64,000 nucleotides of DNA, taken from the NCBI GenBank assembly GCA_964001305.1, contig CAXFAI010000003.1, positions 3,627 through 67,626 of the forward strand, written 5' to 3'. The DNA comes from CAJXMH01 sp964001305. GTDB taxonomy: Bacteria > Bacteroidota > Bacteroidia > Flavobacteriales_E > Vicingaceae. A program made the position numbers and the translations under genes. This document shows positions 16,773 to 26,615 of this stretch, in pieces. The notes under the pieces were generated by a model, which saw only the letters and a list, made by a program, of their open reading frames with translations, searched no databases and was not told the origin of the DNA. Within the stretch, counting starts at the first letter, position 1. The number at the start of each line of letters is the position of its first letter.

Positions 16773-18251
16773 ACTATTTCTAAACTTAGCCATATGTTGA
16801 TTAACAAAAATGTTAATATCATCAGACACTTTTAGAAAGTAAAAACTCCCGCTTAGAACAAATGAAATCACTGCGAGTTTGTATATTGAATCTATGTAGA
16901 TGTTAGCTAAATCAGGTAATATTTCTCCTAATACAAAACCAACTAATAAAATTGCAGTAACTAAAAGTGTTTTAGTTGAAAATGGTTGCATTTTTAATTT
17001 GATAAACACGAAACTAAATCGAATTAGATTAAAGCAAACAATGGATAATGCAGTAGCAAAGGCAGCACCTTCTATACCCCATATTGGAATAAAAACACTA
17101 TTCGTAAAATAGGTCAAAACCCCTAATAATAAACCCGTTATGGTATCAAACCGATAATATTTTGAAATACTAATTAATTGTCCGTTTGCTCCAAACATGA
17201 GGTTTATAATTTTAGAAAGTCCTAAAATTAAAAACACCCATTTTCCTTGATCATACACTTTTCCTTGAATTATATAAAAATTATCAATTGCAGCCCACAT
17301 AAGTGCAAATACAGATCCACTTAAGATATATTGTGTTAGTGCCGTCTTTTGATAGACTTTCTCAAGTTCATCCATTTTCTTTTCTTTCCATGACTTTGAT
17401 AATACCGCTAATGAAATACGACCGATTGCATTTCCAGGTATCATCAATAGCATTGATAAGTAGACTGCATTACCATAAATTGCTGTGGCACTTAAACCTA
17501 TTGCTCCTCCGATCATTAAAATATCAATTCGATTAACAAGGACCGTTGCCACTCCTTGCAAAATGGAAAAAGAACTATAATTGAAATAGACCTTTCTGAG
17601 TGATTTTCTAAAAAAATTTCTCTTCAACTTTAAATTAAACTCCCCTTGAGAAATTAAATAGATAATAAAAGCTAGTATGTTAACTACGTAAGTAAGATTT
17701 ATTCCAACGACAAAGCCATAAAAGTCTATCCATTCAAGGTAAAAGAGAAGTAAAAGAAAAGTAGTCATTAAGCGGTTAAATACGCTTTTTAACATCACAG
17801 AAAATGCCGTTTTTGATCTTGCTTGCAGGTAGCTATCAAACACATTATCATACAATAACAAAAAAGAAAGTGGAATAACAAACAAGAAATAGTCAACAAA
17901 CAAAGGACTCTTCTCGATGTAATAGCTCATGATTTCACTTTTAAAAAGAAACATGAGTCCAGTGATTATAAGAAACCCAAAAAATGGAAGCAACAATCCA
18001 AGTGCAAGTAATCCATTATCGTTTTTACCTTCTCTATTAAAAAATGGGAAGAATTTCACGAGGCTACGATAAGTACCAAGATGAGAGATTTGACTTGAAA
18101 ATACAGCAACATTTAGTAAAATCTCTCTTAATCCAAATTCTTCTGGAGTAAATAATTGAGTCATTAAAAGGGTAATATTTACAAACCCAATAATTACTCC
18201 TAAATAATTGAATACAGCAGCCTGAGAGGCTTGCTTGGAAATTACGCCCAA
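16764..18251 (-). CDS. Wzx-like polysaccharide flippase
   Basis: 495 residues, about 14 hydrophobic helices throughout, with the oligosaccharide-flippase pattern (QAAVFNYLGVIIGFVNITLL at the start; MMLMIPGNAIGRISLAVLSK-like segment LLMIPGNAIGRISLAVLSK in the middle). MOP-superfamily exporters of this type flip undecaprenyl-linked glycans across the inner membrane. It is the last gene of the long minus-strand polysaccharide cluster and lies directly after the HAD gene (adjacent, no gap), which supports this role. No Wzy polymerase is recognised in the cluster. Confidence 0.85.
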   Translation of the reverse strand: MGVISKQASQAAVFNYLGVIIGFVNITLLMTQLFTPEEFGLREILLNVAVFSSQISHLGTYRSLVKFFPFFNREGKNDNGLLALGLLLPFFGFLIITGLMFLFKSEIMSYYIEKSPLFVDYFLFVIPLSFLLLYDNVFDSYLQARSKTAFSVMLKSVFNRLMTTFLLLLFYLEWIDFYGFVVGINLTYVVNILAFIIYLISQGEFNLKLKRNFFRKSLRKVYFNYSSFSILQGVATVLVNRIDILMIGGAIGLSATAIYGNAVYLSMLLMIPGNAIGRISLAVLSKSWKEKKMDELEKVYQKTALTQYILSGSVFALMWAAIDNFYIIQGKVYDQGKWVFLILGLSKIINLMFGANGQLISISKYYRFDTITGLLLGVLTYFTNSVFIPIWGIEGAAFATALSIVCFNLIRFSFVFIKLKMQPFSTKTLLVTAILLVGFVLGEILPDLANIYIDSIYKLAVISFVLSGSFYFLKVSDDINIFVNQHMAKFRNSLK

Positions 18252-18959
18252 TTAAATAAACTTTAGTTGACTTAAATTTTTCACCTCAAAGGTAGCAGGA
18301 TAATCAGTTTGCACAGCACCCTTTGGATTGTACCAACAACTATCTATTCCTGCGTTTATTGCAGCTAAGATATCCATATGAGGTTTATCGCCTAAGATTA
18401 TTGTTTCTTTCTTGTTCAAATCCAATTCGTTGCAAATGGAATCTATAAATTTAATAGAAGGCTTTCTAATTTTCATTTCTGCAGAAATATAAACCTCATC
18501 AATAAACGCTTCAATTTCAAACTTTTGCAGTAACAATTTAACATGTTGAGGTGAAAAGTTATTGGTAGAAATAATAAGTCTTTTACCTTCATTCTTGGCA
18601 GCTTTTAGCATTTCTAAAACGCCTTCTATACGTTTTGTAATTGCCAACTCTGCTTGAACATATTGAGTTTCTAATTCAAGGTAAGGTTTGGTAAACTGCA
18701 CATTTAATTGACTTTCTATTTCTTCTAAATATTCATTGAAATGATATTCTCGAAGTGACTCATGTGCTTTTGCGCGGATTTCATTTCGAATAATAAAAAG
18801 TTGATTAACCAACGATTCTATATCTTCATTTCTTTGGTTAACTAAGTCTTGTGCTAAAAATTTGATTGCTTTTAAAGTGTATACTTCAAAAGGCTGATTT
18901 ATTCGAACTAGAGTGTCACCAACGTCGAGTAGAATATTCCGATGTTTAAGCTCAACCAT
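18252..18959 (-). CDS. HAD-superfamily hydrolase with atypical motif I
   Basis: 235 residues with the HAD core: motif I LLDVGDTL (Asp12), an alpha-helical cap (about 25-105), motif II IISTNN, Lys in KIRKPSIKF, motif IV IILGDKPHMDI. In standard phosphatases the second residue after the nucleophile is Asp (DxD); here it is Gly14 with Asp at position 15. That variant exists in the superfamily but makes plain phosphatase activity uncertain. Placed between the nucleotidyltransferase-kinase gene and the flippase gene, it is probably the phosphatase or pseudo-phosphatase step of the nucleotide-sugar pathway (inference). Confidence 0.8.
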   Translation of the reverse strand: MVELKHRNILLDVGDTLVRINQPFEVYTLKAIKFLAQDLVNQRNEDIESLVNQLFIIRNEIRAKAHESLREYHFNEYLEEIESQLNVQFTKPYLELETQYVQAELAITKRIEGVLEMLKAAKNEGKRLIISTNNFSPQHVKLLLQKFEIEAFIDEVYISAEMKIRKPSIKFIDSICNELDLNKKETIILGDKPHMDILAAINAGIDSCWYNPKGAVQTDYPATFEVKNLSQLKFI

Positions 18960-18964
18960 TATAA

Positions 18965-20521
18965 CTACTGAAGCTCTTGGCGTTGATTTAAGAAGTTCAT
19001 TACCTCATCAAGCTTTATTGGAATATTTCCAATCTTATTCACTTCTATGTATGAAGCTACATTTCCAAGATATACAGCTTCTGCTATTGAACCACCTGAA
19101 AGTGTTACTAAAGTTACCATACTAAGCATGGCATCTCCGGCACCCATAGGATCTATGGCTTTCTTTTCCAAAGCTGGAATAAATTCATTCTCTAAAAAAT
19201 TCTCCTCTTTGCCATACACCTTAAAATCTTGATTTTTAAAGGCCAATACTCCATTTGCTCCTAATGTAATGATGATGTTTTTACTTCTTGTCTTTTTCAA
19301 GATACGACTTGCAATATTCGATAAGCCGCTTTTTTTATCATCAAAGACCATTCGCGCTTCTTTCTCAGTAGGAGTAATCAAGAAGGTATCTTTATACTTT
19401 GCAATATTTCCTCCTAAAGTACTGCTCACATCAGCAATTACTTTTATGCCTTGCTCATTGGCCCATTGCGTTACTTCTTCCCTAACTCGATCTGAAACAA
19501 AACCATAAGCAAAGTCTGAAAATATGAGTCCATCTGCATCAGCATGTTTAGTCTTGATCGTTTCTATAACAAAATCCTCTTCTTCTACAGTTAATGTGAT
19601 GGGTTCGGAATAATCAACTTTCAGTAATTTTTGTACATCGGCTATAAATCTACTTTTCTTGATTGTTGGCGTTTTTTCTCTTCGTACAAAATCGAAATTC
19701 ACTCCAATTTCAGTCAAGTCATTTTCTAAAAACTTTGTAGCTTCTGAAGTATCATTTACAATAGACACTAAGTTTGAATTGGCACCTAGGCTAGCTAGAT
19801 GTTTCGCTACAATACCTGCAGCTCCAACATAAGTCCTTGTTTCTACTGGACGTATTGTCAAAATTGGAGCTTCAGAAGCTAAATCAATTACTTCCGTTTG
19901 AATATATTCATCAATAATGGCTTCACCAACAACAACTACTTTTTTATCCTTAAAAGAATCTATACGATCGGTAAGCTTTTTGAGATCTATATCATTTCTT
20001 TGACAAAAGACTTTATAAACCTCATAATCCAATGCAAATTGTTTCTTAAAATCTTCAATTAATCGAGAGGAAGAAAAGACTACATCTCCTGAGGTGAAGT
20101 AAACTTTACCTCCATATTGCTCTACTATATTTCTTTCATCACCAAAAACCCCATCATAAACACTTTCATACTCTTTCCCCTTAACATAAATATTAGGTCT
20201 TACTAAATCCAACAAAGGTCCTGCCCAACTATGATCATCCAAACAAACATAATCTACAATTTGCAGGGCTGCCATAGAGTTAAGGCGAAGTTCTTGAGGC
20301 ATATACGGCCGGTCATCTCCTTTTAAAATAAACTTATCTGGTGTTAAGGAAACCACCAATATATCTCCAAACTTTTTAGACTGCTCGAGATAGCGGACAT
20401 GTCCTGGATGAATGATATCAAAACAGCCATGACATTGAACGACCTTCTTTCCTTCATCCTTTAAATTAGCGACTACTTTCGCTAACTCTTCTTTACTTTT
20501 AATTTTATCTTCAATTCCCAT
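18965..20521 (-). CDS. Nucleotidyltransferase-PfkB kinase fusion (HldE-like, domains swapped)
   Basis: 518 residues. Residues about 24-150 form a cytidylyltransferase-type domain (CHGCFDIIHPGH, 30-41; HxGH motif 38-41; KGDDRP; YVKGKEY). Residues about 190-515 are a PfkB/ribokinase-like sugar kinase (VVVVGEAIIDEYIQTE, YVGAAGIVAKHLASLGA) with the catalytic loop DPMGAGDA (Asp463). E. coli HldE has the same two activities in opposite order (kinase first). It is likely to phosphorylate a sugar and activate it as an NDP derivative for the surface glycan; heptose is only one candidate. It overlaps the aminotransferase gene by 11 bases. Confidence 0.85.
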   Translation of the reverse strand: MGIEDKIKSKEELAKVVANLKDEGKKVVQCHGCFDIIHPGHVRYLEQSKKFGDILVVSLTPDKFILKGDDRPYMPQELRLNSMAALQIVDYVCLDDHSWAGPLLDLVRPNIYVKGKEYESVYDGVFGDERNIVEQYGGKVYFTSGDVVFSSSRLIEDFKKQFALDYEVYKVFCQRNDIDLKKLTDRIDSFKDKKVVVVGEAIIDEYIQTEVIDLASEAPILTIRPVETRTYVGAAGIVAKHLASLGANSNLVSIVNDTSEATKFLENDLTEIGVNFDFVRREKTPTIKKSRFIADVQKLLKVDYSEPITLTVEEEDFVIETIKTKHADADGLIFSDFAYGFVSDRVREEVTQWANEQGIKVIADVSSTLGGNIAKYKDTFLITPTEKEARMVFDDKKSGLSNIASRILKKTRSKNIIITLGANGVLAFKNQDFKVYGKEENFLENEFIPALEKKAIDPMGAGDAMLSMVTLVTLSGGSIAEAVYLGNVASYIEVNKIGNIPIKLDEVMNFLNQRQELQ

Positions 20522-21605
20522 GAAAAAAGTTTTTTACAGTTTGTATCGTAAAATCAACCTGTTCATCTGTTAGTTCAGGATACACCGGTAAGCTAAGAAT
20601 TGTTTTTACAACTTTTTCCGTATTGCTTAAATCATGTTTAATTACTTCTTGAGCTGGTAATTGTTGATGAATTGCAATTGGGTAATGAACTTTTGAATCA
20701 ACTCCGTTTTCTTTCAAATATTGAGCTAGTTCATCTCTTCTTTCCGTCTGTATAACAAAAGCATGAAATACTGGCTCATATTCATCGGAATAAGATGGCA
20801 CTTTTACTAGTTCATTAAGTGCTGAGATATAACGATCTGCAATTGCTCTTCTTCTTCTATTCCAATCTGGCAAACGTTTAACCTTTATATTCAAAATAGC
20901 AGCTTGTATTGCATCTAATCTAGAGTTTATACTCCAAAATTCAAGTTCATCTCTGTTTTTAAGTCCATGATTACGTGCTTTGAGCAGCCATTCGTATAGC
21001 GATTTATCATTAGTGGTAATGATACCTGCATCACCTGCTGCGGCTAAGTTCTTTAATGGGTGCAAACTAAATGAGCCTAATTTTCCTATGCCTCCTACTG
21101 CTTTTCCCTTGTATTTTGCTCCTATGGCTTGTGCAGCATCTTCAATAACCGGAATTTGGTGTTTATCTGCAATAGCAAGAATTGCATCCATATCTGCAGG
21201 CCTTCCAGTCAAATGAACTACAATGATTGCCTTCGTATTTGGTGTAATGGCTTCTTCCATTACCGATGGATTCATATTAAAATGTTCATCCACATCTATT
21301 AGAACTGGCTTAGCCCCAATTAAAGCAATAGAAGAGGCCGAAGCTAAATACGAATGAGAAACAGTAATCACTTCGTCTCCACAGTTTACACCTAAGGCCC
21401 TCATGCTTAACATTAAAGAATCGGTGCCATTTGCTACTCCTACAGCATATTTCGTTTCACATATTTGTGCAATTTTTTCTTCAAATCGCTCTACTTCTTT
21501 TCCAAGAATAAACATGCCGCTATCTAACAGCTCAGCTACTTTGGCCAATAGTTCGTCTCGGTCTTCTTGATGTTGAGCACCAAGGTTAACATAAGGAACT
21601 CTCAT
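20511..21605 (-). CDS. DegT/DnrJ/EryC1/StrS-family sugar aminotransferase
   Basis: 364 residues, PLP-dependent fold type I. Seen: YVNLGAQHQEDRDEL at the N-terminus, VANGTDSLMLSMRALGV, IEDAAQAIGA (Asp156 for the pyridine nitrogen), and SFSLHPLKNLAAAGDAG with the PLP Lys185. The family transfers amino groups to keto-sugars attached to nucleotides. Its place between the SDR gene (3-base gap) and the nucleotidyltransferase-kinase (11-base overlap) indicates production of an amino-sugar precursor of the glycan. Confidence 0.9.
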   Translation of the reverse strand: MRVPYVNLGAQHQEDRDELLAKVAELLDSGMFILGKEVERFEEKIAQICETKYAVGVANGTDSLMLSMRALGVNCGDEVITVSHSYLASASSIALIGAKPVLIDVDEHFNMNPSVMEEAITPNTKAIIVVHLTGRPADMDAILAIADKHQIPVIEDAAQAIGAKYKGKAVGGIGKLGSFSLHPLKNLAAAGDAGIITTNDKSLYEWLLKARNHGLKNRDELEFWSINSRLDAIQAAILNIKVKRLPDWNRRRRAIADRYISALNELVKVPSYSDEYEPVFHAFVIQTERRDELAQYLKENGVDSKVHYPIAIHQQLPAQEVIKHDLSNTEKVVKTILSLPVYPELTDEQVDFTIQTVKNFFHGN

Positions 21606-21608
21606 GTT

Positions 21609-22586
21609 CTATTTCAAATTTATGTTTTGCATCAATTTAACGTTGAAATAGTTTTCATCATCAAATGAATTCGGAATTAATCCTTTGTCAAAAGCTGTTT
21701 TTAAGTCTCTTACCGCATCTTCAATTGAATGCTCCGGTACAAATCCAATCTCATTTTTAATGTATTCTGAAGAGATATGATAAGATCGATTATCATTTGT
21801 TGGCTCCACTTTAATATCCACTTCTCCAATGACATTTTTAACCATTTGTGCAATTTCCATAACTGAAAAGTTCTGATAACCTGCATTAAATATCTTATTG
21901 TTGATTTTGTCAGAAGGTAGTACCAATAGTTTAAGATATAAGTTCGTCATATCTTCCACATGCAAGTTTGGTCTCTTCTGCTTTCCACCAAATACTTTAA
22001 TAAACCCTTTGTTTATGGCAAAATTGGTTAAAATATTGACCGTTAAATCGAGTCTCAAACGCGGAGAATACCCACATACTGTTGCAGGTCTAACGGTGGT
22101 AACTGTGAAATCTTCAGAAGGATATTTTTTTAATATTGCTTCACACTCTGCCTTAAACTTAGAATAATCAGTCAAAGGTTCCAACTCCATATCTTCGGTC
22201 ACTTCTGGGGTATCTTTGATACCATAAACAGAAGCTGAAGAAGCGTAAATAAAGCGTTTTACACCAGCTTCTTTCGACATCTTTACCAAAGGTTCAAATG
22301 GATCTAAATTGATGGATTTTCCTAAATCGGGATTTAACTCAAAAGAAGGGTCATTAGAAATACAAGCTAAGTGAATAACTGCATCTTGCCCTTGAACTAA
22401 TTGGTTGACTAACTCATAATCTCGAATATCGCCTTTAACCGCATTTAATCGCTCGTGCTTTGGTAGTTTATCTTCCCCGTAAATCATCAAATCCAAAACA
22501 GTTACTTCGTAGCCTTCGTTTAACAATTTTGGGACTAATACGGCTCCTACATAGCCTGCTCCTCCGGTTATAAAAATTTTTTTCAT
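21609..22586 (-). CDS. NAD-dependent nucleotide-sugar epimerase/dehydratase (SDR)
   Basis: 325 residues, extended SDR. GGAGYVGAVL (G8-G14) binds NAD; ACISNDPSFELNPDLGKSIN, YASSASVYG and the catalytic Tyr141/Lys145 (DYSKFK) follow, then VRPATVCGYSPRLRLDLTVN. The last block is typical of a subgroup found in surface-glycan loci next to nucleotidyltransferase-kinase fusions. Its product is unknown; epimerase or dehydratase activity on an NDP sugar is the likely role. It ends 3 bases before the aminotransferase start. Confidence 0.85.
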   Translation of the reverse strand: MKKIFITGGAGYVGAVLVPKLLNEGYEVTVLDLMIYGEDKLPKHERLNAVKGDIRDYELVNQLVQGQDAVIHLACISNDPSFELNPDLGKSINLDPFEPLVKMSKEAGVKRFIYASSASVYGIKDTPEVTEDMELEPLTDYSKFKAECEAILKKYPSEDFTVTTVRPATVCGYSPRLRLDLTVNILTNFAINKGFIKVFGGKQKRPNLHVEDMTNLYLKLLVLPSDKINNKIFNAGYQNFSVMEIAQMVKNVIGEVDIKVEPTNDNRSYHISSEYIKNEIGFVPEHSIEDAVRDLKTAFDKGLIPNSFDDENYFNVKLMQNINLK

Positions 22587-22589
22587 TTT

Positions 22590-23603
22590 CTATTTTATTT
22601 TATCAATACTTGAGTATCGATGTTTTTTTATTTCTAAAAATGCTTTATTATTTATCAAATGATGGTTAAATGATTTTTTATCATTTCCATTGACAAACTT
22701 CATGATTTTGTTGTTAATACGATAATACAAATCATTTAGTCTAGAAATTCTTAATTGTTCAGGAAATTCAAGCTTATAGCTTAGGGCAATAAGCTCTACT
22801 CTACAAACACTCTCAAATACTCGAATTTCCTTTTCACTTAGCTTCTTCTTGTATTTTGAAAAATTATCTTTCATCATAGGTGAAGAAAGATTAGTCCAAA
22901 ATTCAGATTTATTGGACTGATTCTTAGATTCTTTTTTCTGATGAAATGACAACACTTCCTTCTCAAACTTAATTTCCAAGAAGCTAAATAAATCTTCTAA
23001 AACATGATTTGTATTGGACAATAATTCTTCATATTTAACTAAGAAAACATTATTTGGTTTAGTATCTTGAACGGTGCTTAATGCCCTCTGTTGCTCTTTT
23101 TTCCAACTTTCTGCTAAAGCAAATATGTGTCTTTTTCTAAACGGTATACTTCGTTCTGATACAGCTACATCTCTCCCATCTCTAACAAGATAAATAAATT
23201 TATGTGTGGGGTAATGATGAAGTGTTTTAAAAAGGTGATCGTACAAATCATTCTCTTTGCATACAAAATAATTTGCTCCTTTTTTTGAGGCATACAAACT
23301 ATAAACTTCCACTACAACTTCAACTAAAGAAGGGTACTTGATTCGGTTTAATAGTTCTCTTTTTGTTATCTCTTCGTCCCACTCTGTTTTTGTACCTTTT
23401 AGATTTACAAGAAGCAACACATCTTCAACTAAGTTTTCTAGATTCTCAGTCTTTGATAAATTTCCATACAAATGTACAATAGGACTAAACTGCCTAAATA
23501 ATTGTAAAGCAGATGGGGCCGAAATTTCAGAATGTGCATTTAAAATTGAACGTAAAAGGTTGCTCCCACTTCGCTCAGATGACATGATATAGATACCATT
23601 CAT
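22590..23603 (-). CDS. Sulfotransferase-domain protein (first of three)
   Basis: 337 residues. The PAPS 5'-phosphosulfate loop is SSERSGSNLLRSIL (about 8-21) and the 3'-phosphate block is FIYLVRDGRDVAVSERS (near 137-153). The C-terminal part is basic and helical. It would transfer sulfate from PAPS to an acceptor, presumably the glycan of this cluster. It lies 3 bases upstream of the SDR gene and 4 bases downstream of the WbqC-like gene, inside the operon. Confidence 0.85.
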   Translation of the reverse strand: MNGIYIMSSERSGSNLLRSILNAHSEISAPSALQLFRQFSPIVHLYGNLSKTENLENLVEDVLLLVNLKGTKTEWDEEITKRELLNRIKYPSLVEVVVEVYSLYASKKGANYFVCKENDLYDHLFKTLHHYPTHKFIYLVRDGRDVAVSERSIPFRKRHIFALAESWKKEQQRALSTVQDTKPNNVFLVKYEELLSNTNHVLEDLFSFLEIKFEKEVLSFHQKKESKNQSNKSEFWTNLSSPMMKDNFSKYKKKLSEKEIRVFESVCRVELIALSYKLEFPEQLRISRLNDLYYRINNKIMKFVNGNDKKSFNHHLINNKAFLEIKKHRYSSIDKIK

Positions 23604-23607
23604 AGGC

Positions 23608-24327
23608 TTAAGCTAATTGCTCCCACTTTGAACCTGACTTTAGTATCTCAAAAGATTTATCACCTTCATTAAAAAGTAAATCAACTATGCTTAAGTAAGG
23701 TAAAAAATCACCATGAATTTGATTATACTCCGGATGATTATAGATATGTTTATTTAAAGAAATAGAAGCATTAGCAAAATGCTCTGGGTGATACAAACCT
23801 ACATCTACTCCTTTTTGAAAATTATAATAATCACTTACCTTATAAAATTTACAGAGTTGTAAAATTTTATCTTCTGCTTCACCTTCCAAATTTTGAATGG
23901 CATCAGACGCTTTTACGATTCTTGTTTCTATATTGAGTATATCTGCAAAAAATTGAATTAATCGGATGTTATAACTTTCTAAAGTTTTTTCTTCTGTCCG
24001 AGGTATTAAAGCATTTCCGATTAAGTCAAAGTACTTTTCAAAATAAGGGGCTTTATGATAATAAGACTTTATTTTATCTATATGACTTTGATACCAAGCA
24101 CCTTCTTTTAAAGTTACTTGATTGATTAAGTCGCTTCTTGAAACCTTATTTAGATTAACGGTTAACCACTTTGCATCCCCATTTGGAGATTTAATTCGAT
24201 TTCGAACGATAAAAGAGCGATTAACACACTGCACGTTATCTAATGCAACAAACAAGTCTACCTCATCAAGCAAGTCAAAATAGCCTATCCAAGGCAAAAA
24301 ATTAGGTTGAGTTATGGCTGCTTTCAA
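23608..24327 (-). CDS. WbqC-like protein
   Basis: 239 residues, near the usual length of the WbqC family. The N-terminal signature AAITQPNFLPWIGYFDLLDE and the next block FVALDNVQCVNRSFIVRNRI are diagnostic; YQSHIDKIKSYYHKAPYF follows. The family occurs in O-antigen and glycan loci and has been suggested to act in sugar modification, but the reaction is not settled. The gap to the sulfotransferase gene upstream is 30 bases. Confidence 0.85.
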   Translation of the reverse strand: MKAAITQPNFLPWIGYFDLLDEVDLFVALDNVQCVNRSFIVRNRIKSPNGDAKWLTVNLNKVSRSDLINQVTLKEGAWYQSHIDKIKSYYHKAPYFEKYFDLIGNALIPRTEEKTLESYNIRLIQFFADILNIETRIVKASDAIQNLEGEAEDKILQLCKFYKVSDYYNFQKGVDVGLYHPEHFANASISLNKHIYNHPEYNQIHGDFLPYLSIVDLLFNEGDKSFEILKSGSKWEQLA

Positions 24328-24357
24328 ATCAAATAATTAGCTATCAAAATTAAGGTT

Positions 24358-25380
24358 CTAAGTTAATTGAATAAAGGTTTCCTTTGCTTTTAATATAGCT
24401 TCTTTAATTTCTGTTTGCTGAGTTGAATTTAGACGAAACTTATTCGTGTTTTTAAGCGCATTTGACTTCAAACTAGATAGCTGCTTTAAGCCAAATTTCT
24501 CTGAGATTCTTGAAATAATTTGCTCTGGTGAATCCAATAAATCTTCAAATTTTAATTGCATAACTAATTCAGCAGGAATCTGTTTTAGTTGCTTTTCAAT
24601 TTGTGCTTCTGTGTAAATTACTTGATTTGCGATTTGTTGTATTGGACTTAATGAAGTCCAATCTTTCCAAACTCTGGGTTTTATACTCCACCAATTGTTT
24701 AAATCACCATATTGCTTTTTTCTTGCTTCAAATACGGATTGAATAACAAATTCAGGATTTCTTTGAATATGTATAAATCTTGTATTTTGAATATGTTGAT
24801 AAATTGGTAGAATTTGGAAGTTGGTATAAACAATGCTCTTTACAATTAGACTTTTCTGTTGAATAAAATTGTACGATTTTAACTTATCATTTAATTCTGA
24901 CCAACTAACATTTCTCAATTCCTCTTCTGTTAACTCATGAGAGTTAGTTGGATTAAACCAATATTGCCAAAAATAGCCGAATTCATGTGGCTCAAATTGG
25001 CCTTTTGTATTCCCTAATGTTGATTCAAAGTCTTTAGCCTTTGATTTCGATATTATATTTTGAATTTCTTGTAACCCAACTAAAGGGACTAAATAGTATT
25101 TAGCTAAAGCATTATAAAGTGCTCCAATGTTTAATTGATTATATAATATTTGGCTGAGTAGTGTAGTGCCTGAACGTGGTGCACCTACTATAAAAAGATT
25201 TGTAAACGAGTTGTTTTTACTTTTGAACTTACTCTGTATTTTACATTCTTCTTCAAGCAAACTTTGATTCACATCCCATTGTCTTTCATCTAGATAACGA
25301 TCTCTTTTATTGAATATTCGACTCTCATTATCAGAATACAAAGCATCGAAAAATTCATTTTTTGAAGGGTGATTATTCAT
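24358..25380 (-). CDS. Sulfotransferase-family protein (second of three)
   Basis: 340 residues. 5'-phosphosulfate loop LFIVGAPRSGTTLLSQIL (about 62-79) and 3'-phosphate block RFIHIQRNPEFVIQSVFEAR (about 200-219) are clear. There is no signal peptide, fitting a cytoplasmic enzyme that modifies lipid-linked sugars before export. Its start codon abuts the stop of the glycosyltransferase gene upstream with no gap, so the two are coupled. Confidence 0.85.
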   Translation of the reverse strand: MNNHPSKNEFFDALYSDNESRIFNKRDRYLDERQWDVNQSLLEEECKIQSKFKSKNNSFTNLFIVGAPRSGTTLLSQILYNQLNIGALYNALAKYYLVPLVGLQEIQNIISKSKAKDFESTLGNTKGQFEPHEFGYFWQYWFNPTNSHELTEEELRNVSWSELNDKLKSYNFIQQKSLIVKSIVYTNFQILPIYQHIQNTRFIHIQRNPEFVIQSVFEARKKQYGDLNNWWSIKPRVWKDWTSLSPIQQIANQVIYTEAQIEKQLKQIPAELVMQLKFEDLLDSPEQIISRISEKFGLKQLSSLKSNALKNTNKFRLNSTQQTEIKEAILKAKETFIQLT

Positions 25381-26607
25381 TTATTGCTCAAGTCTATTAT
25401 AAAAATCTAACAACTTTTGAATGTTTGTCTCCAATGAGTAAGTTTCTCTAGTTTGCCTTATATGTTTAAGTGTCTCATTATAATTCATCGATTTTAGGTT
25501 ATTCCTAACATCGTCAAACATTTCATAGCTAAATGATACACTTGATTGAAATCGCCGGCCAAGAAAGTTCTCAAATGCTGTATCTTCTCCAATTATCATT
25601 GGAATTCCTGCTTCAATATAATTAAATAACTTTAGTGTTGTACAATAGGTTCGTTTCGCATTAAGCTTATTATTTGTATTGTGAAAAAACGGGATTACCC
25701 CAAAATCATATTTATTAATTTCTTCAATTAAATTGGCTTGAGAAACGGGCTTATGCAATTGAAAAAACGCTAATTCTTTATCAAATTTTATATAATCAAG
25801 TAAATCTTCTTTTCGGTTAGTAGGTGCAGGGTAGATATGAAAATGAATTCTTTGTTCATTTAGCTTTTCTACCAACCAATAAAGCTGCAACCCTCCAAAA
25901 TAATCCTTGTTCTGAAATTTTGAATGAACTCCTCCAACATACACTAAGTGTAATTCATCATCTACTTTGTTTGCCTTTTCTTTAAAAGCTATATTATCTA
26001 CATAAAGTGGAAAAAATAACTTTGGAGTTTTTATTTCTCCAAAATACTTTTTGGCAGACTGCAATTCTAGACTATGAGCAACAATTCCATCGGCATGATT
26101 TAGAATAAACTTTTCTCGATCAAGGTCTTTCTTCATATAAGCAAAAGGCGGATTCATACCAAAATTTGAAATCATTAAATCTTGAAAATCAAACAATACC
26201 GTTTGCTTTTTATTTTTGGAATTCTTTATGATTTCAAAAGCTGCTTCATGAGGAGGACCAAAAGAGTGAATAATTGCATTTTTCCCCCCATAGGATTTTA
26301 ATATTTTAAGCAGATGCCACTTATTTCTAAATAGAATAGTTTTATCAAAACTATCATTGGATAATGCAGGTGTAAAAACAGTCTTTTTTGCAATCAAAAT
26401 TGTTTTCCTGTTATCCTTCTTTTTAATCCAACGAGATGTTCTTGCAATTCTGGCATGCATGTACATTCCAACAAAAACAACATGCTTTTCATTGGGCTCT
26501 TTACTAGAAGTTAGAAGAAATAAGATAAAGTCGGGATAATAAGTTGTCCAGTTATATATCCTTTCATATAATTTTTTAAATAAAATAGAGAGCTTAGCAA
26601 TGGTCAT
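25381..26607 (-). CDS. Glycosyltransferase, GT-B fold
   Basis: 408 residues. The N-terminal half is Rossmann-like without strong family marks; the C-terminal half has the GT-B donor pattern: VYVGGVHSKFQNKDYFGGLQ, FHIYPAP, a segment KYDFGVIPFFHNTN and LKLFNYIEAGIPMIIGEDTA, which corresponds to the E-x-x-G-x-P nucleotide-binding loop of GT1/GT4 enzymes. Donor and acceptor are unknown. It sits between two sulfotransferase genes in the minus-strand cluster. Confidence 0.75.
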   Translation of the reverse strand: MTIAKLSILFKKLYERIYNWTTYYPDFILFLLTSSKEPNEKHVVFVGMYMHARIARTSRWIKKKDNRKTILIAKKTVFTPALSNDSFDKTILFRNKWHLLKILKSYGGKNAIIHSFGPPHEAAFEIIKNSKNKKQTVLFDFQDLMISNFGMNPPFAYMKKDLDREKFILNHADGIVAHSLELQSAKKYFGEIKTPKLFFPLYVDNIAFKEKANKVDDELHLVYVGGVHSKFQNKDYFGGLQLYWLVEKLNEQRIHFHIYPAPTNRKEDLLDYIKFDKELAFFQLHKPVSQANLIEEINKYDFGVIPFFHNTNNKLNAKRTYCTTLKLFNYIEAGIPMIIGEDTAFENFLGRRFQSSVSFSYEMFDDVRNNLKSMNYNETLKHIRQTRETYSLETNIQKLLDFYNRLEQ

Positions 26608-26615
26608 TCTTTAAA

